A stretch of 10,114 nt of DNA from Oleidesulfovibrio alaskensis DSM 16109 (GTDB lineage: Bacteria; Desulfobacterota; Desulfovibrionia; Desulfovibrionales; Desulfovibrionaceae), in NCBI RefSeq assembly GCF_000482745.1, contig NZ_AXWQ01000022.1:1-10114 (forward strand), written 5' to 3'. The first letter of the stretch is position 1. Every line of letters starts with the position of its first letter. Below are positions 1-8,189 of this stretch, piece by piece. The notes under the pieces are model-generated. The model ran no database searches, was not told the DNA's origin, and saw nothing but the letters and a program-made list of their open reading frames with translations. The translations under genes and the position numbers were made by a program.

Positions 1-287
1 GCGGGCGCAGGGATATTCAAAGTCGCCGAAAGCGCTGCCACTTCATCCTGCGCGGTCTGGGCTTTAGCCTGCGCAGCTCCGGCAGCTGCCAGTGCTTCAC
101 CTGCCGTCGTCACAGCCTGTGTCACGTTGGCCGCCTCGCGCGCAGAAATATCTGCAAACAGCTTCTGCACGCTCGGCACGTTACCACTGTCCGTTAGTAC
201 CTCAGTTGCTGCATCGCCATGCACAATCCGGTGCATCAGTTCGGCATCAGTGCCCAGCTGAGTTACCTGCTCCTGCAACGTTGCCAT
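1..287 (-). CDS. Phage tail fibre protein, N-terminal part (runs off the window)
   Basis: The frame is open from an ATG at 287 to the window edge and gives about 95 residues with no stop. The start overlaps the stop of the preceding gene (TGATG) and has a strong Shine-Dalgarno GGAGGTGG about 5 bases upstream. The N-terminal region contains a segment of the type DAELMHRIVHGDAATEV followed by VPSVQKLFAD, a pattern common at the head of phage tail fibres that attach to the tail tip. After that comes an Ala/Gln-rich, probably coiled-coil stretch (about residues 50-85), as expected for a trimeric fibre shaft. Position immediately downstream of the J-like tip protein also fits a fibre. The receptor-binding C-terminus is outside the window, so specificity cannot be judged. 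It could instead be a short fibre-like structural protein. Confidence 0.75.
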   Translation of the reverse strand, partial: MATLQEQVTQLGTDAELMHRIVHGDAATEVLTDSGNVPSVQKLFADISAREAANVTQAVTTAGEALAAAGAAQAKAQTAQDEVAALSATLNIPAP

Positions 288-784
288 CACACCACCTCCG
301 GAACCTGCCAGTACTCACCGGGCAGGGTTACATGTACTAGTGTATGCAGTGCGTCTGTGGCGGCTGCCAGTGGCGCAAAGCCCCCGGCGGCGATAACAAC
401 CCGCGTCTGGTCTGCCGTCAGCATGTTACGCTGTGCCAGCTGCAGCCGTGCCGTAACTGTCCACAACGTACCCTGCACACTGGCTGTGGGGCGTTCTTTA
501 AATTTGGCTTCGTGGTCGTTCAGACCGGTACCGGTCAAAAGCTGCATCCGGAACCATTTGCTGCCGCCATCCAGAATATTCTGTTCCCACGCCTCAAAAA
601 TGGCGTACTGCTCCGCATCCATCACCCACTGCACACTGACAAGCGTTTCATCCGCGCCGAAAAGATTCCGCGTGCGGGTGCCTATCTCCATTTCCGTCTG
701 CTGCCGCCTGTCAGTCGGCTGGGCGGTATAGCCTTTCATGGTCGGCTTTGGCAGCATAGCGGGATAACTTTCAATGGTGGCCAT
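287..784 (-). CDS. Conserved siphophage tail protein of unknown function
   Basis: This 165-residue protein starts five bases after the J stop with the ribosome site AGAGGTT, and its stop overlaps the start of the tail fibre gene (TGATG). The sequence has a pattern I recall from uncharacterised tail proteins near J-like genes: an N-terminal P-x-M-x-G-Y region, an R-x-R patch near residues 37-39, a V-x-W strand, then FEAWEQNILDGGSKWFRM (about residues 63-80). It ends in a W-x-V-x-A-R-L strand and an acidic tail. No signal peptide, membrane segment or catalytic motif is visible. A small beta-rich structural or assembly factor linking tip and fibre is plausible by position, but this is inference. 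I do not recognise a named function. Confidence 0.75.
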   Translation of the reverse strand: MATIESYPAMLPKPTMKGYTAQPTDRRQQTEMEIGTRTRNLFGADETLVSVQWVMDAEQYAIFEAWEQNILDGGSKWFRMQLLTGTGLNDHEAKFKERPTASVQGTLWTVTARLQLAQRNMLTADQTRVVIAAGGFAPLAAATDALHTLVHVTLPGEYWQVPEVV

Positions 785-789
785 AACCT

Positions 790-3700
790 CTACTCCGCAA
801 GAGTCCGCACGGTCAGCACATCAGACGGAGACAGATCGTCTAAAACGCCCGTCAGGTCTGCATACGCATCCTTTGCAACTATCCTGAAATAATGATCAGT
901 TCCGGCAGCAAGGCCGCTGAAGGTCACACTGGCAGCGGTAACGGTTTTTGTTTCCACAGCAGCAGTTGCCGCAAAGCTGGCAGAAGTCCCGCGCAGGGCT
1001 ATGTAGCCTGTCACATCACCGGGCACGGGCGTCCATGTAATGGTTACAGAATCAACAGCAGCACTGCCGGTAATATTCACAGGAACAGAAGGCACAGGAT
1101 CATTGACGGCTAAAGCACCTGCCGCGGATTCCCCCGCCTGATTGCGGGCTTTCACCTGCAACGTGTAACCGCGCTTCGGCCCGCCGTCCGCCTGCATAAG
1201 GTCTGCGGCATATGTCCACGCAGTGCCGCCAAGGGCTACCGTGCGCAGCTCCGCACCGTCATGCAGAACAGTAACAAGGTACTCTTCCGCACCGGCTGCC
1301 GCCGCCCACGTGACAGCCAGCACCCCGCCCGCATAAGGCTGCGCCAGCACAGGCGAAGGCATCAGCGGTGGCTGAATGTCCGTTGTACCTTCCCACGTTG
1401 CCCACGGCCCCTGCAGTTTGCCAATCGCCGCCACCCGCACACTTACATGTCCGGCCGATACTGGTACGGTTGCGCTGTTCACGGTGGGTTCCGCCGCAGT
1501 CTGCCACTGATTGCCGTCCGCAGACCACTGCACCACATAGCCCACGGCCCCTGCGCTCGGCCGCCAGTTAAGCGCCAGCACAGGCGCTGTTGCAGTGCCT
1601 CCCACGCGTACGCGCAGGTCTGTCACTTCCGGTGTATCCGGATTGCCCGGCAGATTGGTACCCGGATCCCACGGCGGCGGGTCGCCTATGGGTTCATACA
1701 CTTCCGGCGCATCTACAACGGCGCTGATTTTGGCATGAAACATTCCACGCGGGGTAACGCTGGTAATGATTACCCGCTCTGCAAAGTTTCGCCCCACGCC
1801 CATACGCCATACAGTACGGCCCGCGTTGGTGTCTGTGCGCAACCATTCAAAAGGGTCACCCACGCCTTGCGCCAGCAAAATGCCAAGGTCTTCCGCATCC
1901 AGCGTCACAACATCATCAGCAATACCGGCAACCTTGCACGGCCCCCACGGCTTGCCGTTGGGTCTGCGCAGTTCCAGATACACCTCGTCCCCCGCTTTAA
2001 ATACGGGGGACTTATCCAACTCGATAGACAACAGCGGCCCTGCTTCTACCACCTCACCCCAAGCGGAAAAATCAAATTCCGGATGAGAAACGCTGGCCAC
2101 ATCGCCCCGCAGGGCAAGACGGGATTCAAGCTCTACCTCAAATTCAATAGTTTCAGACCGGAAAGCATGAATCCGCAGTTCCTTCATGCCCTCACGGTAT
2201 GCATGAGCACGGCTGGTAATGCCCATGAACCGCTTATTGGCAGGCTGCCGTGTCAGGTTGTCAGGCAACACGGCGGTTACATCGCGCATTGTCCATGTAT
2301 CTTGATCAAGATATTCAATTATCGCATGATCCGGCGTGTCTTCGGTGTGCAGATTAAACGAACGCGAAAATGTACCCCGCCTGATATTATGCGGAGTAAA
2401 CACCGCCCGCACAGGCCGCCCCGCTTCATCCCGCACAAAACTGGTCCGCGTGCCCACATGGCGGGTTATCACGCTTACGGTGCGGCTGGCCTGCTGAATC
2501 AGTTCATGCAGGGTAACGCCGGTATCAACAACATAGTCCAGATATTCGCCCTCTGCCGCACGCTCGTGCCCGATGCGCCACAGGGTATCCAGATCTATCT
2601 GGCTGTCCGGTTGATTGCCGCCATGTTTTGCCCGCAGAATCTCAGACATTGCAGCAGCCCAGTTTCTTGTGGGCTGCGGTTCGCTCCATGTGCCTGTCAC
2701 CCTGTCGTACAAAGGCAACATGCGTGTATCTATCACCTTGAACTGTTTGCTTGCTGCCTGTGACAGGCTGTCAGTGGCGCGGGCTTTTACCGCTATAACA
2801 TCCTGCGCATACGTCAGGCGGCTGGGCAAAAAGGCACGCATATTCGCCCATACAACACGGTCAAGCACCTGCCCGTCGTTGCTTTTATTGGTGGTGCGGC
2901 GCACACGCACTTCATACCGGCCTGCAGGTATTGCAATATCCCACGTCACCCGCAACGGATCACGGGTGGCGCCGGAAACGGCCTCTTCTTTCAGTACAGC
3001 CCAGTCGCTGACAGGAGTACCCAGATCGTCAATACGACGAAAATCTGCCCTTATCCCCACGCTGATGGTGGTCATGCCGCTTGTGGTCATCTTGCCAAGG
3101 CCGTTAAAAATTAAATCCAGCGCTATCCTGCTGCACTCTGTTCCGGCCGTGTTGGCAGCAAAGGCACCTACCCAGTTGTTTTCCCCGTCAACATTCGGCC
3201 CGCGCAGTTCCTGACCGCTCACCTCGTCAGATGTTTCCACATTGTCAGGAAAAAGCGTCACCGGCTGCCCTGCCGGCACAAACTCCAACGTAATTTCAGG
3301 AAAGTTGCCGGTATACTCCCCGTCCTTCCAGATTGCCGTATCCGCTATGCGCACCTCATGTATCTGGTATGCCCCCACCCCGTTGCCCAGCAGCTGGTAT
3401 ACATATTGTTCGTTGCCCTCATATTCCCACCACGGCTCCGCCACGAGGTCGGGCGTTGTCAGGTTGGTGCCGAATTTTTCGCGGATAATCTGGTACAGCC
3501 GTGCGCTGTTGCTGGCGGGCTGCATGGAATACGTAGGACTGCTTGCCTCCACCCCCCGCGCACTGGAAAGTTCCGGCGTAGGCATACGGGGGGTGGGGGC
3601 AAGAGCGTTCACCAGCATCATGCCGCCCAGTCCTGCAACACCGGCAGCCACATATGCGCCGGTTCCCCATGCGGCAGCAGCCCCCGGCAGCATGGGCCCC

Positions 3701-4005
3701 ATAAAAGTGTAGTTCGCCCACCACTGCCCTGTTGCATAGGCCGCGGCCATCACGGCCACCATCAGCACGGTGCGTATAGGGTTGGAGCCTCCGCCCCCGC
3801 CGCCCAGCGGCAGCAGAACAAAAACAACGGTGTCCTCATCGGCTGTTACTCTGGCTGCCCACTCGTCACGCAGCACCGGCACGCCGTTATGCACGCACAC
3901 AACGGCCCCCTGCGGCACGGCCGAAGACAAATCGCTCAACGATTTTCCGCCTGCCATTTCCTTACGGCAGGTCACCATGCTTCCGGCAGTATGCACTAGC
4001 AGCAC
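790..4005 (-). CDS. J: Tail tip / host specificity protein (lambda J, TipJ-like) with fused ubiquitin-like domain
   Basis: A central tail tip protein of up to 1071 residues, which should form the distal hub of the tail and carry the fibre. Numbering from the GTG at 4005: residues 20-66 look like a beta-grasp (ThiS/ubiquitin-like) domain, followed by a G6 run (68-73). Hydrophobic segments lie at 76-92 and 105-135. The conserved tip region follows (YQLLGNGVGAYQIHEVRI near 203-220, then TAIWKDG) through hub-like beta domains to about 775. Three fibronectin type III repeats cover about 790-875, 880-968 and 972-1068. The start is uncertain: GTG 4005 has a GGGGGTGG a few bases upstream, GTG 3996 would give a TAGTG overlap with the peptidase stop, and ATG 3978 is also possible. 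No separate gpI-type gene is seen, consistent with that domain being fused here. FnIII repeats are common in J proteins and may bind the cell surface. Confidence 0.93.
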   Translation of the reverse strand: MLLVHTAGSMVTCRKEMAGGKSLSDLSSAVPQGAVVCVHNGVPVLRDEWAARVTADEDTVVFVLLPLGGGGGGSNPIRTVLMVAVMAAAYATGQWWANYTFMGPMLPGAAAAWGTGAYVAAGVAGLGGMMLVNALAPTPRMPTPELSSARGVEASSPTYSMQPASNSARLYQIIREKFGTNLTTPDLVAEPWWEYEGNEQYVYQLLGNGVGAYQIHEVRIADTAIWKDGEYTGNFPEITLEFVPAGQPVTLFPDNVETSDEVSGQELRGPNVDGENNWVGAFAANTAGTECSRIALDLIFNGLGKMTTSGMTTISVGIRADFRRIDDLGTPVSDWAVLKEEAVSGATRDPLRVTWDIAIPAGRYEVRVRRTTNKSNDGQVLDRVVWANMRAFLPSRLTYAQDVIAVKARATDSLSQAASKQFKVIDTRMLPLYDRVTGTWSEPQPTRNWAAAMSEILRAKHGGNQPDSQIDLDTLWRIGHERAAEGEYLDYVVDTGVTLHELIQQASRTVSVITRHVGTRTSFVRDEAGRPVRAVFTPHNIRRGTFSRSFNLHTEDTPDHAIIEYLDQDTWTMRDVTAVLPDNLTRQPANKRFMGITSRAHAYREGMKELRIHAFRSETIEFEVELESRLALRGDVASVSHPEFDFSAWGEVVEAGPLLSIELDKSPVFKAGDEVYLELRRPNGKPWGPCKVAGIADDVVTLDAEDLGILLAQGVGDPFEWLRTDTNAGRTVWRMGVGRNFAERVIITSVTPRGMFHAKISAVVDAPEVYEPIGDPPPWDPGTNLPGNPDTPEVTDLRVRVGGTATAPVLALNWRPSAGAVGYVVQWSADGNQWQTAAEPTVNSATVPVSAGHVSVRVAAIGKLQGPWATWEGTTDIQPPLMPSPVLAQPYAGGVLAVTWAAAAGAEEYLVTVLHDGAELRTVALGGTAWTYAADLMQADGGPKRGYTLQVKARNQAGESAAGALAVNDPVPSVPVNITGSAAVDSVTITWTPVPGDVTGYIALRGTSASFAATAAVETKTVTAASVTFSGLAAGTDHYFRIVAKDAYADLTGVLDDLSPSDVLTVRTLAE

Positions 4006-4430
4006 GCAGCCACCCCCGCCATGCTGTGCCGCATGTACTGCAATGCCTTCCAGCCCTGCGCACGCAGTTCAAAAGGCGAATCCAGCACAACGCCGAACCC
4101 GCGCAGGCAGTGCAGCACCATGCCGCCATCTGCGGTTTCCACATACACCCCGATGTGGTCAGGATCAGACCGGCGAAACATCCACACCACATCGTATTCC
4201 CGCGGAGCTTCAACAACCGCAAACTCCCCGTATCGGGCAAGGTTGCGCACGTCCCCCAGCACAGCCCGCAGGTTTGCGGGGTCGGCAACTATGGCAGGCG
4301 AATCTATGCCCAGACGGGTTTTGTAAATATACCGCACCAGCTCGCCGCAATTGTATGTTACAGGCGGGTTCGGTTTACGCGCCCACGGCTTACCTATCAG
4401 TTCTTCTGCCCAATGCGGCAATGTGTTCAT
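3996..4430 (-). CDS. K: NlpC/P60-type tail tip peptidase (lambda K-like)
   Basis: A 144-residue protein resembling the NlpC/P60 cysteine peptidase domain found in tail tip proteins, which probably cuts peptidoglycan during DNA entry or assembly. Candidate catalytic residues are Cys28 in YNCGELVRYIY, His92 in DHIGVYV, and His107 in VLHC; spacing fits the family. I place the start at the ATG at 4430, where it overlaps the previous stop (TAATG) with GGGGGCG upstream. The frame stays open upstream to an ATG at 4541, but that would add 37 residues overlapping the DUF1833-type gene with no family-like sequence. Unlike lambda K, no JAB/Mov34 metallopeptidase domain precedes it; the protein is NlpC only. 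It ends just inside the likely start region of the J-like gene, so translation is probably coupled. Confidence 0.85.
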   Translation of the reverse strand: MNTLPHWAEELIGKPWARKPNPPVTYNCGELVRYIYKTRLGIDSPAIVADPANLRAVLGDVRNLARYGEFAVVEAPREYDVVWMFRRSDPDHIGVYVETADGGMVLHCLRGFGVVLDSPFELRAQGWKALQYMRHSMAGVAACC

Positions 4431-4978
4431 TAGCGCCCCCGTACAAGTCCGGGGTATTCGCCCGGTGTATATTGCCGGCCGAAAATCTTGTTCAGCCAGT
4501 TCACAAACTCCGCGCGGCCTTCCGCAACTCCCGCACTGCACGACACCTTGCGTATCTGTGCACCGTGGTACACAAGCTGCGGCTCTTCCGGCATGGATTC
4601 CAGATACTCACGGTAGGTAAAGTCGATGGGTGTGCGCTGCTTACGTGCCGCCACAAGATGCCCGGTCAACAGCTCTGTGACATTATCTATGCGGACAACA
4701 AATTCACCGGGGGCGCGTTCTGACTGCTGCGGCAGCGTCAACGCAAAGCCGCAGTGCACAAACGGCACGGCCTTGCCCGCATCAGCAGGAGCATCCGGTT
4801 CCAGAGTCAGGGTATGAACGCCCGGTTCCGGCTCTTCAATAGGCCAGTGCACAACGCGCACTGGCTCGGTAAAGGCAGGGTGCCGCAGTTCGATAGTGTA
4901 TAAAATGCGGGTATCAGCGGGGGCAGAAGCATAGGCCTCCGCAATGGCTTTTTCCCAGATATCGGCAGGCTGCGCCAT
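4430..4978 (-). CDS. DUF1833-type minor tail protein (lambda L/M position)
   Basis: A 182-residue protein directly after the tape measure gene, with a one-base stop/start overlap (TGATG) and a strong GGAGGG ribosome site 8 bases upstream. It opens with a helical segment (IWEKAIAEAYASAP) and continues with ILYTIELRHPAF, a pattern I associate with DUF1833 tail proteins, through beta-rich sequence containing FVVRIDNVTELL, and closes with NWLNKIFGRQYTPGEYPGL. In lambda-type modules this slot, between tape measure and NlpC/P60 gene, is occupied by tip components M and L. This protein most likely joins tube to hub. I see no cysteine cluster of the Fe-S type known in lambda gpL. The family call is from memory; the structural role is inferred from position. 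Confidence 0.8.
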   Translation of the reverse strand: MAQPADIWEKAIAEAYASAPADTRILYTIELRHPAFTEPVRVVHWPIEEPEPGVHTLTLEPDAPADAGKAVPFVHCGFALTLPQQSERAPGEFVVRIDNVTELLTGHLVAARKQRTPIDFTYREYLESMPEEPQLVYHGAQIRKVSCSAGVAEGRAEFVNWLNKIFGRQYTPGEYPGLVRGR

Positions 4979-7875
4979 CAGTACAACCCTCCGGAACGCG
5001 TGTTGCCGTACACCCGCTCAATGGCGGCACTGGTCCGGCTGGTGCCGTTGCTCACGCCTTCGGCCATGCGGCGGTCTATCTCTTCAATAATCACATCCAC
5101 ATCCATGCCGCCCTCTGCATTGGGGCGCTGCACTGCCCGTGCCTGTACATTGCCGCTGTTGTTGTACACATTCACAGTCACCCCGCCGCCTGTACGCAGG
5201 GCAGGAACAACCTTGAAGCCGCCCTTGGGAATCACAGTTTCCCCTTCCTGCAAAATGGCGGGAAACTCATCAGGCAACAGGCCGGAATGATACCGGGGTG
5301 CACCGGCAAAGATGGCAGGGTCAACAGGTCGGGTGAAGCTAGGGGCATCACGGCCGATCACGCCGCCGTCATGGAAAAAGGAACCGAGAAAAGAGAATAT
5401 ACCGCCACCGCCGCCCATCATGCCGCCAAGCATGTCTCCCATGCCTCCGGCAAGCGGCCCTGTAATGCCTTGCTGCACAACCATACGCATCATGTCTTTA
5501 ATGACGGAGTCGGCAAAATCCGAAAACGAAAGCTTGCCCGTCATGGCAAACGAGACAACAGCGTCTTCCATGGTTTTGAAGCTGTCAGAAATCATGCGCT
5601 CCGCACCTCTGGCAGCATCTGTAGCTTCATCATGGTACGAACGCATGGCACGCACCGCGCCGGATTCCCAATCACGGGCAGCCTGTAATTTTTCCTCCTT
5701 TGCCCATTGCGCAACTGCTACTTCATTCGCTCCGGCTTTGACGTAGGCTTTGCCCTGCTCTTCTATCTGCGCCAGCTTAAATTCAGTTTCGCCCAGCACA
5801 AGCTGCCGGTGCTTTTCTGCAAACTCCGTCATTAAGGCAAGATTACGGGCTTTCTCTGCCTCTGCCTGCTTTCCTGCCGCCTTAAAAGCCGCATCTTGCT
5901 GTGCGCTTCTCTCACTTGGGCTGACCATGCTGTTCAGCTCGTGCAGATACATGGAATTACCGGGAATGCCGAAATCTTCCCATGTTTTCTTCCGCGTATT
6001 TCCACGTGCGGGTTTATCCGCCAGTTCCGCAAGCTTCCGGGCTTTTTCTGCTTCTATGGCCACAATTTGCGCACTATATTGCGCAGCATTGGCGGCATCT
6101 ACTTCGCGGGCATTTTGCAGCTTGCCGATGGCAGACTGTGCAGCGCTTTCAATGGCTGCAATCTTATTTTTTTTCTCTTCTGCTTTAGCTGCCGGCGAAT
6201 CTTTCAGAAATGCCTTCGCGGCATCGGCAGCATTTCCTGTTACAATATTCTTCCGACGCTCAACACTTACGTCGATATATTCAGCATCACTTTCCCACCA
6301 GCCCTGCCTGTCCGGAGAGCGTATAACAGTCGTTTTTGAATCTGTAAGCTGTCTCTCCAGTGCTTCTTTTTGCGCTTTCAGTTCATTTATTCTGGCTGTA
6401 ATCTGTGCTCTGTCACGTGCATAAACAACACCCATACGGCTTTTTTGCAGCTCCGCTATCTGCGCATCAAGCTGTATAACAGGCAATCTGTCCCTGAAAG
6501 GATCAACCATGCGCTGCCGATCTATAAAACTCGCCTTTTCAAAAGCATCTCCATCGATATAACCGGATTCAGCCAGCAGTCTTCCTTCGCCTCTGGTTGT
6601 TATAACTGACCGCAGCCCCGCATATCTGGAAATCTCACCAAGAGCTTTAACGATGGAGCCAAGCGAACCGGCAAGTTCCCGCATGGCTTCACGTACCGCC
6701 GGTTCTTTCAGGCTGTCGGTCATTTTTCTCAAAGCAGCAGTGGCATCATCCAGAAAACCGGAATTTGCCATTTCCAGCTTAATATCCACCCAAGATTCTT
6801 TAAACTTATCCAAAGCACGCGCAGCATCGCCGGAAGCTTTTCGTGCGGCATCGCCATACCGCTCATGCAGCGCCTTTTCAAAACGAGGCAAAAAGTCGTC
6901 GACGAACAACTCACCCTGCTTGAGCATGTTATCAAGCTCAGCAGTCGAAACATCCATGGCCTTTGCAGCAAGTTGGAATGCACCGGGCAGCCTGTCGCCC
7001 AGCTGCCGCCGTAATTCTTCGGCAGACACTTTGCCCTTGGAAATCATCTGCGAAACTGCATACAAAGAACCTTTCACGTTCTCCGCCGTCATACCCAACG
7101 CGCCACCGGCTTCTACAATGCCGGTAAACACCCCGCGCACGGCTTCGCCTTCCATGCTGGTGCCCTTTGCTGCGGCCGCAATATCTTTGTAACCTCCTGC
7201 AAGGTCATAAAAATTCATGCCCAACTCGTCCGCAAGCTGCCGCAAAAATGCAAACTCAGCCTGTACGCCCTGAGTACTGCCCGTAATGGCTTCAAAGGCG
7301 CGGTTAAGTTGCATAACCTCTGCGCCGGTATCAAAAATATCTTTTACCAGCATCCCGAGGCCAAGGCTTGCAACGGCGCCCTGCAAACTGAATATGGCAG
7401 ACTTCACCATGCCGAATTTGCTTTGTGCTATGCGGCTGAAATCACGCATAGCGCCTTCGGCATCGCCCATCTTGAATTTCAGGACGGCCATTTCTGCGGC
7501 ACTCATGTTCGCGGCGCGGGCAATGGACTTTAAAGCACGCTCCGCCTGCTGTGTGGCCTTGGTTGCAAGCATTCGCTGCTGCAGCCGCATCCAGTCACGG
7601 TCTGTCAGGCCGATATTTTTCCGCAGCTTGTCATCAAGCGTCACCCCTACAGAGGCAAAAGCAGAACCGGACAACTTTGCAGCACGCTGCGCCTTGGTCA
7701 GATTCTGATACAGCTGGTCGATGCCGCTCGTAACGGAAGAAGGAACAACAGCATTGGCAAGAGCATTGGAAATATCTGTCGCAGTTGCACGCGCCTCTCT
7801 GCGTACCGCCGAAAAATCAGCACTCAAGGCGGTATAATCGCCCCTGATTTCAACATACATTCCCGGTATCTTCAT
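4978..7875 (-). CDS. H: Tail length tape measure protein (lambda H-like)
   Basis: A 965-residue protein that should set tail length and sit inside the tail tube. Residues about 180-375 match the tape measure N-terminal domain: GTGAEV-like start, FEAITGS, LRQLADELG, GGYKDIAAAAKG, ISKGKVSAEELRRQLGDRLPGA. Helical, probably coiled-coil stretches follow at about 465-515, 555-625 and 655-740. The C-terminal part (about 740-883) is lambda-H-like: SFSDFADSVIKDMMR, a Gly/Met-rich segment at 809-826, then FHDGGVIG and EFPAILQEGETVIP. The ATG at 7875 abuts the preceding stop (TAAATG) with GGAAGGGGAA about 8 bases upstream. Lambda gpH is slightly shorter (853 residues), so a tail of similar or slightly greater length is expected if one residue spans about 0.15 nm. 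No frame disruption is seen. Confidence 0.96.
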   Translation of the reverse strand: MKIPGMYVEIRGDYTALSADFSAVRREARATATDISNALANAVVPSSVTSGIDQLYQNLTKAQRAAKLSGSAFASVGVTLDDKLRKNIGLTDRDWMRLQQRMLATKATQQAERALKSIARAANMSAAEMAVLKFKMGDAEGAMRDFSRIAQSKFGMVKSAIFSLQGAVASLGLGMLVKDIFDTGAEVMQLNRAFEAITGSTQGVQAEFAFLRQLADELGMNFYDLAGGYKDIAAAAKGTSMEGEAVRGVFTGIVEAGGALGMTAENVKGSLYAVSQMISKGKVSAEELRRQLGDRLPGAFQLAAKAMDVSTAELDNMLKQGELFVDDFLPRFEKALHERYGDAARKASGDAARALDKFKESWVDIKLEMANSGFLDDATAALRKMTDSLKEPAVREAMRELAGSLGSIVKALGEISRYAGLRSVITTRGEGRLLAESGYIDGDAFEKASFIDRQRMVDPFRDRLPVIQLDAQIAELQKSRMGVVYARDRAQITARINELKAQKEALERQLTDSKTTVIRSPDRQGWWESDAEYIDVSVERRKNIVTGNAADAAKAFLKDSPAAKAEEKKNKIAAIESAAQSAIGKLQNAREVDAANAAQYSAQIVAIEAEKARKLAELADKPARGNTRKKTWEDFGIPGNSMYLHELNSMVSPSERSAQQDAAFKAAGKQAEAEKARNLALMTEFAEKHRQLVLGETEFKLAQIEEQGKAYVKAGANEVAVAQWAKEEKLQAARDWESGAVRAMRSYHDEATDAARGAERMISDSFKTMEDAVVSFAMTGKLSFSDFADSVIKDMMRMVVQQGITGPLAGGMGDMLGGMMGGGGGIFSFLGSFFHDGGVIGRDAPSFTRPVDPAIFAGAPRYHSGLLPDEFPAILQEGETVIPKGGFKVVPALRTGGGVTVNVYNNSGNVQARAVQRPNAEGGMDVDVIIEEIDRRMAEGVSNGTSRTSAAIERVYGNTRSGGLY

Positions 7876-8148
7876 TTACTGTTCCCCTTCCGTTGCCAGC
7901 AGCACCGTGCGCGCCAGCAGCAGAACCTTTTCAAAGCAGTTTTTCTTATCTTCCACGCCATACAGCCGCATTGCCTCATGTACAGCGACCTGATTGATTC
8001 CGTAGGGAGTGCCCATACCTGCACAGAGCAGCTGATCCTGACATATCCGGAATATCATCACGGCATCTTCATTTTCCGGCATTAACGGCGGGGTGCAGGC
8101 TTCACAATCCGGCACCCTGCCCTTTTTACTGTGTATTGCTTCACACAC
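7876..8148 (-). CDS. Tail assembly chaperone, C-terminal half (DUF1799 / lambda T-like), probably made only by frameshift
   Basis: The stand-alone reading frame from a GTG at 8148 encodes 90 residues. It is open further upstream to the slippery site at 8193-8199, adding 15 codons (LIKHVTRLRERPDCD). The sequence PLMPENEDAVMIF...GMGTPYGINQVAVHEAMRLYGV resembles DUF1799 proteins, which occupy the gpT position of phage tail modules. The upstream extension restores a CX2C-X12-CX2C zinc-ribbon-like pair (CDVC and CEAC) that the GTG start would break. I see no convincing ribosome site before the GTG. Together these suggest that it is expressed as the tail of a G-T fusion of about 232 residues, which binds the tape measure and helps tube polymerisation. 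The stop is directly followed by the tape measure ATG. Confidence 0.8.
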   Translation of the reverse strand: MCEAIHSKKGRVPDCEACTPPLMPENEDAVMIFRICQDQLLCAGMGTPYGINQVAVHEAMRLYGVEDKKNCFEKVLLLARTVLLATEGEQ

Positions 8149-8189
8149 GTCACAATCCGGCCTTTCGCGCAGGCGTGTAACGTGTTTAA

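Noticed and set aside
1261..2763. 500-codon plus-strand open frame, antisense to the J-like gene
   Set aside because: The translation is rich in Arg, His, Pro and Cys with no family pattern, and it is wholly antisense to a clearly real 1071-residue tail protein; it is a shadow of GC-rich codon use.
4431..4541. N-terminal extension of the NlpC/P60 gene to an ATG at 4541
   Set aside because: The extra 37 residues lie within the DUF1833-type gene in another frame and show no conserved features; the ATG at 4430 has the TAATG coupling seen elsewhere in the operon.
3770..4723. 317-codon plus-strand open frame across J, peptidase and DUF1833 genes
   Set aside because: It crosses three well-supported minus-strand genes and has low-complexity, non-protein-like composition (Pro, Cys, Ala runs) and no ribosome site that stands out.
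5750..6424. 224-codon plus-strand open frame rich in Ser, Ala and Cys, superficially membrane-like
   Set aside because: It is the reverse complement of the Ala/Lys/Glu-rich coiled-coil part of the tape measure gene, which produces Ser/Phe/Cys-rich antisense frames as an artefact.
8090..8160. Short repeat of CCGGATTGTGA seen twice (near 8102-8112 and 8150-8160) as a possible att or recombination repeat
   Set aside because: Both copies are in frame and encode the PDC part of the two CX2C motifs, so coding constraint explains them better than a recombination site.
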